A stretch of DNA of 5,653 bases from Bacillota bacterium (GTDB lineage: Bacteria; Bacillota_E; JAJZYS01; JAILZS01), in the NCBI GenBank assembly GCA_021817625.1, contig JAKASY010000158.1, positions 1 to 5,653 on the forward strand, given 5' to 3'. Shown in pieces: positions 1 to 5,653 of this stretch. The notes beneath the pieces are model-generated. The model was not told the origin of the DNA and searched no databases. It saw only the letters and a program-made list of their open reading frames with translations. The stretch's first letter is position 1, and every line of letters starts with the position of its first letter. The position numbers and the translations under genes were made by a program.

Positions 1-615
1 GGCGTCCCGGGCGAGGGACGGCCCCGGCTCGGAATTCTCGTGGCCAGCACCCGTCCCGGCCGGGTCGGCCTGCCGGTCGCCCAATGGTTTCGCGCCGCGG
101 CGGAGGATCACGGCGTGTTCGACGTCGAGCTCCTGGATCTCGCGGAGATCGATCTGCCCCTTCTCGACGAGCCCCAGCACCCGCGCCTGCGCCAGTACTC
201 GAAGGAGCACACCCGCCGCTGGAGCCGCCTCGTGGATGGCGTCGGCGCGCTCGCCTTCGTCGTGCCCGAGTACAACTTCGCCATGGCCGCGCCGCTCAAG
301 AACGCGCTCGACTACCTCTATTGGGAGTGGCAGTACAAGCCGGCCGGGTTCGTGAGCTACGGCGGCGTGTCCGCAGGCACGCGCGGCGTGCAGATGGCCA
401 AGGAGGTCGTCACCACCCTCAAGATCATGCCCGTGCCCGAGGCGGTGAGCATCCCGTTCGTGCACCAGTTCCTCGACGACCAGGGCGAGATCGCGCCCAA
501 CGAGACGATGACCCAGGCCGCGACCGCGATGCTCGACGAGCTCTCCCGCTGGGAGGAGGCGCTGCGCGGCCTGCGGCACGCCGGTCGGCTCGCAGCCACC
601 GGAGCCGCCCGCTAG
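1..615 (+). CDS. NADPH-dependent FMN reductase family flavoprotein, N-terminus cut by window edge
   Basis: The protein is a flavodoxin-fold oxidoreductase that binds FMN and probably uses NAD(P)H to reduce flavin, quinones or similar acceptors in the cytoplasm. The reading frame is open from base 1. The first visible residues include a beta-1 strand (LGILVAS) running into the phosphate-binding loop STRPGR at bases 46-63. The family's PEYN motif is at 265-276, followed by a PLKNALDYL segment, and a glycine-rich SYGGVSAGTRG loop follows at 355-387. These are the usual FMN contacts of the SsuE/ChrR/azoreductase-like superfamily. The GTG at base 40 lies inside the beta-1 strand, so it is not the start; the true start is just upstream of the window. 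The 204 visible residues already match the usual family length of about 180-200, so very little is missing. The exact substrate cannot be told. It lies upstream of a drug-efflux operon on the same strand but appears to be a separate transcription unit. Confidence 0.9.
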   Translation, partial: GVPGEGRPRLGILVASTRPGRVGLPVAQWFRAAAEDHGVFDVELLDLAEIDLPLLDEPQHPRLRQYSKEHTRRWSRLVDGVGALAFVVPEYNFAMAAPLKNALDYLYWEWQYKPAGFVSYGGVSAGTRGVQMAKEVVTTLKIMPVPEAVSIPFVHQFLDDQGEIAPNETMTQAATAMLDELSRWEEALRGLRHAGRLAATGAAR

Positions 616-654
616 TCGCCGCGCCTCGCGCGTCCACCACGGCCTGCGCCAAAT

Positions 655-687
655 CGCGCCCGGCGCCGGGCTCACGCGCCGGGCGCG
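655..687 (+). terminator. Perfect GC hairpin after the flavoprotein gene, possible terminator
   Basis: Bases 655-666 (CGCGCCCGGCGC) pair perfectly with 676-687, leaving a 9-base loop at 667-675. The stem starts 40 bases after the flavoprotein stop codon, and no gene covers it. There is no T-run after the stem on the + strand, so it is not a textbook intrinsic terminator. In a high-GC genome it may still stop or stabilise the end of the transcript. A chance GC-rich stem is the alternative, but 12 uninterrupted pairs make this less likely. Confidence 0.45.
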
Positions 688-794
688 CCTGTGCGTGGCG
701 TTACGTGTCCGGCCGCTCCGCCCGCCGATCCGTCGAGCGCGGGCCGAGACGACGGCGCTCGCCGCCGACTGCGTCGATAGGCTAATACGACTTT

Positions 795-819
795 ATAGTG
801 TCAAACCGTTTGACACTAT
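795..819. promoter_or_regulatory. Perfect 25-bp palindrome, probable MarR operator
   Basis: Two perfect 12-base arms, ATAGTGTCAAAC at 795-806 and its complement at 808-819, flank a single central base at 807. The site lies 54 bases before the MarR start codon, in an AT-rich patch that stands out from the GC-rich surroundings. MarR-family dimers usually bind palindromes of about this size near their own promoter. The right arm contains the complete -35 box of the promoter at 810-838, so bound repressor would hide that box from RNA polymerase. The link to this particular regulator is inferred from position and symmetry; a TetR-type protein encoded elsewhere is the main alternative. Confidence 0.8.
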
Positions 820-838
820 CGAAGCGACTGCGTACACT
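810..838 (+). promoter_or_regulatory. Sigma70-type promoter of the marR-efflux operon
   Basis: A full-consensus -35 box TTGACA (810-815) is followed after exactly 17 bases by TACACT (833-838), which matches 4 of 6 bases of the -10 consensus. Transcription would begin near base 845, leaving a leader of about 29 bases before the GTG start at 874. The -35 box is entirely inside the operator palindrome. A TATAGT sequence at 794-799 could serve as another -10 box, but no good -35 box lies at the right distance upstream of it. Confidence 0.7.
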
Positions 839-860
839 GCCCAGGGAGAACCTCAAGGCA

Positions 861-865
861 GGAGG
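861..865 (+). promoter_or_regulatory. Ribosome binding site fixing the GTG start of the MarR gene
   Basis: GGAGG lies 8 bases before the GTG codon at 874. This strong, well-spaced site supports GTG 874 over downstream ATG codons, the first of which falls at residue 37 and would remove the N-terminal dimerisation helix. Confidence 0.8.
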
Positions 866-873
866 CGAGAGCG

Positions 874-1377
874 GTGGCTGATGCCGCCCAAACCGAGGCA
901 GCGGGCGCCGGCGTAGACCGTGTGCTCGCCGCGCTCCACACGCTCGGTCAGGCGCTCGCGCGCGGCGATGGCGGCGCCTGGATGGAGAGCGACCTGACCA
1001 TGGCCCAGGTGCGGGCGCTGTTCACGATCTTCCGCCACGGGCCGCTGCCGGTGAGCGGCGTCGCCCAGCACCTCTCCGTCGGCCTGCCGACGGCCAGCCA
1101 CCTCGTCGACTGCCTCGTGCGCGCCGGCCTCGTCGAGCGCCGCGGCGACGCTGACGACAGGCGCGTGGTGCACTGCTCGGCGACGCCGGCCGGCGCCGCG
1201 CTCCTCAGCGAGGCGACGGCCGCGCGCTCGGAGCGCCTGCGCGCGCTGGTCGAGCGGCTGGACGGGACGACGCGGCAAGGACTGCTCCGCGGCCTCGAGC
1301 GCCTGGCCGAGCTGGCGGGCGACGACGCCCGCGCCCAGGCGGGCAAAGAAGAGGAGAGAAAGCATGCAAGAGCCTAA
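874..1377 (+). CDS. MarR-family winged-helix transcriptional regulator
   Basis: This 167-residue protein is a DNA-binding repressor of the MarR family, which typically acts as a dimer and leaves DNA when it binds small toxic or phenolic ligands or is oxidised. The core runs from about residue 41 to 111: LTMAQVRALFTIF (helix before the HTH), the helix-turn-helix PVSGVAQHLSVGLPTASHLV at about 59-78, the LVRAGLVERR segment at 81-90, and the wing with the family signature DxDDRR (92-97) followed by the strand VVHCSATPAG. Flanking N- and C-terminal helices would form the dimer interface. The C-terminal tail is charged and rich in Glu, Lys and Arg. Cysteines are at 80 (end of the recognition helix region) and 101 (wing strand). 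The GTG start is set by GGAGG 8 bases upstream. The gene is first in an operon with an MFS exporter and overlaps it by 14 bases. It probably represses its own promoter through the palindrome at 795-819. The inducing ligand is unknown. Confidence 0.92.
   Translation: MADAAQTEAAGAGVDRVLAALHTLGQALARGDGGAWMESDLTMAQVRALFTIFRHGPLPVSGVAQHLSVGLPTASHLVDCLVRAGLVERRGDADDRRVVHCSATPAGAALLSEATAARSERLRALVERLDGTTRQGLLRGLERLAELAGDDARAQAGKEEERKHARA
1351..1356 (+). promoter_or_regulatory. Internal ribosome binding site for the MFS exporter
   Basis: GAGGAG inside the last codons of the MarR gene lies 7 bases before ATG 1364. It supports that start and means the exporter is translated from the same message with likely coupling to the regulator, whose stop codon is at 1375-1377. 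Confidence 0.75.
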
Positions 1378-3037
1378 GGAGGCGCCCGCGCGGGCCGCAG
1401 CAACGGCCAGCCCCGCCGTGCAGACGACGAACCGCATCGAGGGCAGCCGGCGCTGGTGGGTTCTTGCCGCGGTGCTCATCACGATGTTCTTCTCGTCGAT
1501 GGACCAGACCGTGGTCTCCACGGCCATGCCCACGATCATCGGCGACCTGCACGGCCTCGACCTGTACGCGTGGGTGTTCACCGCGTACATGATGGCCTCC
1601 GCCGTCACCGTCCCCATCTACGGCAAGCTGTCCGACATCTACGGGCGCAAGCCGTTCTACATCTTCGGCCTGGCGATGTTCATGGTCGGGTCGGCGATCT
1701 CCGGGCAGGCGCACACGATGATGGAGCTGGTCCTGGCGCGCGCCGGCCAGGGCATCGGCGCCGGCGCCATGATGAGCATGCCGCGCGCCACGATCGGCGA
1801 CATCTTCAACCCGCGCGAGCGCGGCCGCTGGATGGGCCTGATGGGCGGCGTGTTCGGCCTGGCGTCGATCATCGGCCCCACGCTCGGCGGCTGGATCACC
1901 GACACGTTCGGCTGGCACTGGGTGTTCTACATCAACCTGCCGATCGCCGCCGTCGCCCTCGCCATGGTGTGGGCGTTCATGCCGGCGGTGCGCACCGAGC
2001 ACGAGGCCCGACCCGACTACGTCGGAAGCGCCATCCTGGTCGTTGCCCTGATGGCCATCCTGCTCGGCTTCACGTGGGCTGGAAGCCGCTACGCCTGGGG
2101 CTCGTGGCAGATCCTCGGCCTGTTCGCGATCGGCCTCGTGGGGTCGGTGCTGTTCGTCCTGGCCGAGCGTCGGAGCCCCGACCCGATCCTCGCTCCCGAG
2201 TTATTCAAGAACGAGATCTTCACGAGCTCCATGCTCGTCGGCCTGTTCATGTCCATGGGGATGTTCGGCGCGCTCATGTTCCTGCCGCTCTACGTCCAGG
2301 GCGCGCTCGGGTACTCGGCGGCGCAGAGCGGCGCTGTGCTCACCCCGATGATGCTCTCGTTCATCGGCGGCAGCATCATCGGCGGCCAGATCATGACGCG
2401 CACCGGCCGCTACAAGCTGCAGGCCCACCTCGCCGGCGCGGTGATGGTGGCGGGCATGTTCCTCCTGACGCGCATGGGGCCGGGCACAAGCCTGGCCGTG
2501 GTCGTGCGCAACATGGTCGTGCTCGGCGTGGGCATCGGCGCCCTCATGCCGCTCCTCAACGTCGCGGTCCAGAACGCCTTCCCGTACAAGATCATGGGCA
2601 TGGTCAACTCGACCCAGCAGTTCGTGCAGTCGCTCGGCGGCGTGGTGGCGGCGCCGATTCTCGGCACGATCATGACCAACACGTTCGCGCGCGAGCTGCC
2701 GCTGCACATGCCGGCCGCGTTGAAGGCGTCCCTCGCCCACCTTTCCCCAGCGGCCCGGTCCGCACTGGCCAATCCCCAGACCCTGACGAACCAGGCCGCG
2801 CAGGTGGCGCTCAAGGGCGAGTTCGCCCGCTTCGGCAGCGCCGGCCTCACGCTCTACCACCAGTTCCTGGCCGCCGTGCACCTGTCGCTCTCGATGGGCA
2901 TCGGCGACCTCTTCAAGGTCGGCCTCGCCCTCGCCATCGCGGCCTTCCTCGGCACGTTCTTCCTGCGCGAGGTGCGCCTGCATCGCGACGAGTTCTTTCA
3001 GCGGGGCGGGCGGGCGGACGCCGAGGCGGCCGAGTAG
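1364..3037 (+). CDS. DHA2-type (EmrB/QacA-like) MFS multidrug efflux transporter
   Basis: This 557-residue inner-membrane protein is a proton-driven drug exporter of the major facilitator superfamily, DHA2 group with 14 helices. After a soluble N-tail (1-30), TM1 carries the DHA2 motif D1 (MDQTVVSTAMP, 46-56). Motif A follows TM2 (GKLSDIYGRK, 87-96). Motif B is at 126-134 (RAGQGIGAG). The antiporter motif C in TM5 is at about 162-176, with G165, G171-P172 and G175-G176. The FGWHWVFYINLP stretch (182-193) before TM6 is typical of this group. TM7 to TM13 lie in about 220-440. A hydrophilic loop of some 65 residues (about 442-508) precedes TM14 (about 515-534), as is common in DHA2 pumps. The length is slightly above the usual 470-540. 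It is translated from within the end of the MarR gene, so pump and repressor share one message. B. subtilis mdtR-mdtP is a known pair with the same layout. Substrates cannot be deduced; antibiotics, dyes or phenolic compounds are possible. Confidence 0.93.
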   Translation: MQEPKEAPARAAATASPAVQTTNRIEGSRRWWVLAAVLITMFFSSMDQTVVSTAMPTIIGDLHGLDLYAWVFTAYMMASAVTVPIYGKLSDIYGRKPFYIFGLAMFMVGSAISGQAHTMMELVLARAGQGIGAGAMMSMPRATIGDIFNPRERGRWMGLMGGVFGLASIIGPTLGGWITDTFGWHWVFYINLPIAAVALAMVWAFMPAVRTEHEARPDYVGSAILVVALMAILLGFTWAGSRYAWGSWQILGLFAIGLVGSVLFVLAERRSPDPILAPELFKNEIFTSSMLVGLFMSMGMFGALMFLPLYVQGALGYSAAQSGAVLTPMMLSFIGGSIIGGQIMTRTGRYKLQAHLAGAVMVAGMFLLTRMGPGTSLAVVVRNMVVLGVGIGALMPLLNVAVQNAFPYKIMGMVNSTQQFVQSLGGVVAAPILGTIMTNTFARELPLHMPAALKASLAHLSPAARSALANPQTLTNQAAQVALKGEFARFGSAGLTLYHQFLAAVHLSLSMGIGDLFKVGLALAIAAFLGTFFLREVRLHRDEFFQRGGRADAEAAE

Positions 3038-3057
3038 GCGCCTGCATCCGTCGGACC

Positions 3058-3085
3058 AGGGCGAGGGTGACCCCACCCTCGCCCT
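3058..3085. terminator. Hairpin between convergent genes, probable bidirectional terminator
   Basis: Bases 3058-3069 (AGGGCGAGGGTG) pair perfectly with 3074-3085 across a 4-base loop. The stem starts 21 bases after the exporter's stop codon and lies 28 bases beyond the stop of the opposing gene, so it could end both transcripts. Neither side has a real T-run, so termination may be weak or need a helper factor. The rest of the 76-base gap holds nothing recognisable. Confidence 0.6.
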
Positions 3086-3113
3086 CGCCGTTGTCCTGGC
3101 CGCCGGCCGCCGC

Positions 3114-5036
3114 TCAGGCCGTCGCTCGCACGTCGTCCGCGACCAGCCCCGACGCCCCGAGCACGCCCGTGCACACGACCTTCGTGCGCGTATCTGGATT
3201 CTGCACGCCCCGTGTCTCCATGAGCGTGAAGACGTCGACGACCATGCCGGGTCGAAGGCCAACGGGCAGCCTCTGCCCCGTGGCGAGGCGGATGGCGAAG
3301 CCCACCATCTGGCGCGCGACCACGCGGCTGGCCACCACGGTGCCCTTGAGGACCGTCGGCGAGTAGTCGGCGAACTCGAGCTGCGTCGCGTTCGCCGCGA
3401 CGGTCACGAGATCAAAGATCCCCGTCGATCCCGCGGTCACGTAGGCGTATGGATTGTCCACCATGCCGGCCGATGCCTCCTGCCAGGCGCCGATGGCGAC
3501 GCCGATGCCGGTGGTGTCGACGTTCGTGAGCACGACCTGCCCGTCGGTGAGCCTGAGCAGCGCCCGAACGCCGCTCACCTGCAGGATGGTGCCCCGCACC
3601 ATGCCGGCAGGCGAAGGCGGTGGCGTCACGCCCACGCGCACCGCGTACGCGACCGGGGACGTGGCCGGGCCACCCGCCGTCACCACCACCGGGTCGTCGA
3701 CGGACACCGTCGTCGCCCCCCCGGTCACGGCGGCACCCGGGAAGCGCGCCAGCGTGAGCGACCCGCCGCCGCGCCGCGCGATCGTGAGGCCGCCATGCGC
3801 GACGGCCGTGACGACCCCCCGCACGATGGTGGGAGCAATCGCTACAAAGATCGCACGCACCCTCCCGGCGCCCGCCGGGACGCCCACGACCCGCACCGTG
3901 TCTCCAACGGCGAGGGCCGGCGCGCCGGCCGCGTACGTGCCCACGGCGAACGCCGTCTGGGCGATGATCCGCACGGTCGCGACGCCGTGCCCCGTGGCGA
4001 CCGTCGCGTCTCCGCCGCGCAGGGCCGTCACCTTGCCGACGAGCGCGTCTGTCGCCCCCGCGCCCGCCACGAGCACCTCGACCGTCGTGGCGTACAGGCC
4101 GTGGCTGGCTGCCACGCCCTGCGCCGTCACGACGTCCCCGGGCCGCAGCCGGTCAGCGCCCGCCACCGTGGTGTGCGGCAGCAGGAAGAGCGCGAAGCCT
4201 CCATTGGCGCCCGCGACGCTCGCGAGCGCGGTGCCGGGCGCGAGTGTGGCCACCGAGCGCACGACGCCCTCCGCGCGCGTCGGCGCGAGCGCGACCTCGG
4301 CGGCGAGCGGGGCGCCGCCGTACCGTGGGTTGGGCTGCCACCTGACCGTCGCGGTTGCCCCGCGAACGAGATAGTCCGCGCTCACGGGCGCGCCGGCGAG
4401 CGACACCCGCGTGGACGCCGCCAGAGCCGCGTCGAACGACCCGCCCAGCGCCTCCAACTGCAGCTGCGCGGGCGGGCCCGCCCCGATCGTGCCCGTCACC
4501 GCCGGCCAGGCGCCGTTCAGATACAGCGCGTAGGCCGTGTCGGGAAAGGCGAAGCCCGAGAGCGTATAGACCGCCGCGGTGTCGCCCGCCTGGAAGGACG
4601 CGCCGGCGGGCGTGACGGCCATCGAGGGAGCGGCGGCGAACTGGCCGGCGACCGGGAACTGCCCCGTCTCGTAGGGCGTCACGTACATCGGCCCCTCGAT
4701 CCAGGCGCGCAGCGCCTGCGCCGGGGAGGCGCCCGCGCGCGTCACGTATTCCACGGCCACGGTGTCGCCCGCCGCGAGGCTGTCGCACGGCACCATCGGG
4801 CCGTTCAGGCCAAGGCCGGGCGACGTGAGCCGGCATCCGGGGTCGCTCGGCGACGCGAGGCTCAGGCGCGCCCCACCCGCCTCCACGATGCGCAGGAGCC
4901 TGCCCGACGCCGAGGTCACGCTGCCCACGGCCCAGCCGACGGTGCCAGCGGGCGCGCTAGCGGCCGCCACCACGGCCTCGGCCCCTAACGCCAGCGTCGC
5001 CGCGACCGCGAGGCGCAGGGCCGCTCCGAGCCGCAT
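3114..5036 (-). CDS. Exported protein of repeated beta-rich (DUF5666-like) modules
   Basis: This 640-residue protein of unknown function is probably exported. The start is ATG 5036, which has GGAGG 7 bases upstream; an in-frame ATG at 5054 would add six residues (MWGGTS) but has only a poorly spaced site. The N-terminus is a signal-peptide-like segment (MRLGAALRLAVAATLALGAEA, residues 1-21), with a likely cut after AEA or about five residues later. The rest consists of small beta-rich modules, each with a G-x-V opening strand, alternating hydrophobic strands and an L-x-x-GD-x-V turn: about 31-114, 115-250, 256-322, 332-400, 405-470, 479-560 and 563-640. Several resemble the DUF5666 style of small barrel; this is pattern recognition, not a database match. 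Cysteines are at 68 and 84, a possible disulfide, and at 622. There is no enzyme motif, sortase LPXTG motif or C-terminal membrane anchor. It lies 39 bases behind a related gene, so the two are probably co-transcribed. A surface or periplasmic binding or structural role is only a guess. Confidence 0.8.
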   Translation of the reverse strand: MRLGAALRLAVAATLALGAEAVVAAASAPAGTVGWAVGSVTSASGRLLRIVEAGGARLSLASPSDPGCRLTSPGLGLNGPMVPCDSLAAGDTVAVEYVTRAGASPAQALRAWIEGPMYVTPYETGQFPVAGQFAAAPSMAVTPAGASFQAGDTAAVYTLSGFAFPDTAYALYLNGAWPAVTGTIGAGPPAQLQLEALGGSFDAALAASTRVSLAGAPVSADYLVRGATATVRWQPNPRYGGAPLAAEVALAPTRAEGVVRSVATLAPGTALASVAGANGGFALFLLPHTTVAGADRLRPGDVVTAQGVAASHGLYATTVEVLVAGAGATDALVGKVTALRGGDATVATGHGVATVRIIAQTAFAVGTYAAGAPALAVGDTVRVVGVPAGAGRVRAIFVAIAPTIVRGVVTAVAHGGLTIARRGGGSLTLARFPGAAVTGGATTVSVDDPVVVTAGGPATSPVAYAVRVGVTPPPSPAGMVRGTILQVSGVRALLRLTDGQVVLTNVDTTGIGVAIGAWQEASAGMVDNPYAYVTAGSTGIFDLVTVAANATQLEFADYSPTVLKGTVVASRVVARQMVGFAIRLATGQRLPVGLRPGMVVDVFTLMETRGVQNPDTRTKVVCTGVLGASGLVADDVRATA

Positions 5037-5043
5037 GCTGGTT

Positions 5044-5048
5044 CCTCC
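5044..5048 (-). promoter_or_regulatory. Ribosome binding site choosing the 5036 start
   Basis: On the - strand GGGGAGGAA lies just before ATG 5036, with the GGAGG core 7 bases from the start codon. It overlaps the coding bases that an upstream start at 5054 would use, so the shorter protein beginning MRLGAAL is preferred. Confidence 0.75.
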
Positions 5049-5075
5049 CCACACATCGCCCTCAAAGGGTCAGCG

Positions 5076-5653
5076 CTAGTGGCACTCGGCGGCCACGAGC
5101 GAGTGCCCCGCCGCCGCGCCCGTGCAGGTGATCGGGGTGCCGGGCGGCTCACCGCTCTGAAGCGCGCCGTCGTCGAGGATCGTGGCCGGCGTGAGCGTGA
5201 CCGCAATCTCCGTCCCGCCGCCCAGGACGGCCGGCAGCGCCTGGGACGAGCGAAGCACGACGCCGCTTGCGGTGGTGGCGGTGACGGTGCCGGTCACCGT
5301 GTAGGCGGCGACGCTCAGCTGGTCGGTGAGCGCGAGGCCCTGCGCCTCGGGATCCGGGTAGGCCGACACACTGGCCGTATCGCCCGCATGGATGTAGGCG
5401 GTAGGATATGTCGTCTCGGCATAGGCCCCGACCTGGACGGCCAGAAGCGGCAGCGACAGGCGCACCGGCGCCAGGCTGCCGTCCGCCATGCGCAGCACGA
5501 GCAGATCGTTGCGCTCGGCAACGACGGTGCCGGCCAGCGTCAGGCGCGGCCCCGTGACGTAGACGGCCGGCGCCGGCGGAAGGCCCACGGGCGGCTCGGG
5601 CCAGGGAGGCGCAACGGCCCAGACCGCATCGAAGCGGCTCGCGTCCGCGACGC
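5076..5653 (-). CDS. Beta-module protein related to its downstream neighbour, N-terminus outside window
   Basis: This is the C-terminal 191 residues of a gene that enters from the right edge. The frame stays open to base 5651, so the GTG at 5588 is only an internal valine and no start is visible. The visible part opens with a proline- and tryptophan-rich linker (AVAPPWPEPPVGLPPAPAV). Two beta-rich modules follow: one from RLTLAGTVVAERNDLLVLRMADG to about the LSVAAY stretch, and one from VTGTVTATTASGVVLRSS to the end. Its close, TPITCTGAAAGHSLVAAEC, matches the close of the next gene, TKVVCTGVLGASGLVADDV, in spacing and in the CTG core. The GAYAETTYPTAYIHAGDT stretch also resembles GAWQEASAG...NPYAYVTAGST there. 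The two are therefore likely paralogues in one operon, with 39 bases between stop and start. Function is unknown and export cannot be judged without the N-terminus. The linker suggests that a different domain may precede the modules. Confidence 0.75.
   Translation of the reverse strand, partial: VADASRFDAVWAVAPPWPEPPVGLPPAPAVYVTGPRLTLAGTVVAERNDLLVLRMADGSLAPVRLSLPLLAVQVGAYAETTYPTAYIHAGDTASVSAYPDPEAQGLALTDQLSVAAYTVTGTVTATTASGVVLRSSQALPAVLGGGTEIAVTLTPATILDDGALQSGEPPGTPITCTGAAAGHSLVAAECH

Noticed and set aside
40..42. GTG as the start of the flavin reductase
   Set aside because: It encodes a valine within the first beta-strand, directly before the phosphate-binding loop. The frame continues upstream to base 1, and starting here would delete part of the fold.
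783..798. TAATACGACT followed by TATAG, resembling a phage T7 promoter
   Set aside because: Two bases are missing between the two parts compared with the T7 consensus, and no phage gene is nearby. The match falls in the AT-rich flank of the operator and is most likely coincidence.
775..809. Divergent promoter on the - strand using the TTGACA of the other palindrome arm
   Set aside because: The mirrored -35 box exists only because of the symmetry. At 17-base spacing the -10 would be CCTATC, which is poor, and no - strand gene follows.
695..916. Small + strand frame running through the operator and promoter into the MarR gene
   Set aside because: It covers regulatory DNA, overlaps the MarR start in another frame and has an Arg-rich product with no recognisable features.
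1456..3366. Long + strand open frame overlapping the whole exporter gene in another frame
   Set aside because: Its product is rich in Arg, His, Pro and Gly with no recognisable domain. It is the alternative-frame shadow of the MFS gene, expected where stop codons are rare in GC-rich DNA.
3454..4374. 306-codon + strand frame opposite the exported protein gene
   Set aside because: The product is a low-complexity run of Thr, Pro, Ala and Ser. The - strand frame has a good ribosome binding site, a signal peptide and module repeats, so this is an antisense shadow.
3795..4988. 397-codon + strand frame opposite the exported protein gene
   Set aside because: The product is dominated by Arg, Gly, His and Ala, has no domain pattern, and lies antisense to a well-supported gene.
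5586..5588. GTG as the start of the right-hand gene
   Set aside because: No ribosome binding site precedes it, the frame is open to the window edge, and the upstream residues form a continuous linker.

Overview
The window is very GC-rich DNA, roughly 70% by eye. It is densely coding, with strong GGAGG-type ribosome binding sites, a consensus-like sigma70 promoter and a short overlapping operon. This fits a high-GC bacterium. The efflux pump and its MarR partner look like pairs known from Gram-positive bacteria such as Bacillus subtilis mdtR-mdtP, so a high-GC Bacillota, Actinomycetota or Chloroflexota member is plausible. The lineage cannot be fixed from the sequence alone.

Left part, all on the + strand: the window opens inside a gene for an NADPH-dependent FMN reductase-type flavoprotein (1-615, N-terminal end cut off). 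A 258-base gap follows (616-873). It holds a perfect GC-rich hairpin that may end the flavoprotein transcript, then a small AT-rich island with a perfect 25-bp palindrome. The right arm of the palindrome contains the -35 box of a good promoter. That promoter drives a two-gene operon: a MarR-family regulator (874-1377) and a 14-helix DHA2-type major facilitator drug exporter (1364-3037). The two genes overlap by 14 bases. The simplest reading is that the MarR protein binds the palindrome, blocks its own promoter, and releases it when a toxic ligand is present, so that the pump is made.

Right part, all on the - strand and convergent with the pump: a 76-base gap (3038-3113) carries another perfect hairpin between the two stop codons. 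Beyond it lie two tandem genes read leftwards, 39 bases apart. The downstream one (3114-5036) encodes a 640-residue exported protein built almost entirely of repeated small beta-rich modules, similar in style to DUF5666-type domains. The upstream one (5076-5653) is visible only as its last 191 residues. It has the same type of modules and a related C-terminal ending, so the pair looks like an ancient tandem duplication. Their function is unknown.

I see no RNA gene, insertion sequence, CRISPR array or phage-like feature. The most unusual items are the module-repeat exported paralogues and the palindrome-promoter overlap.
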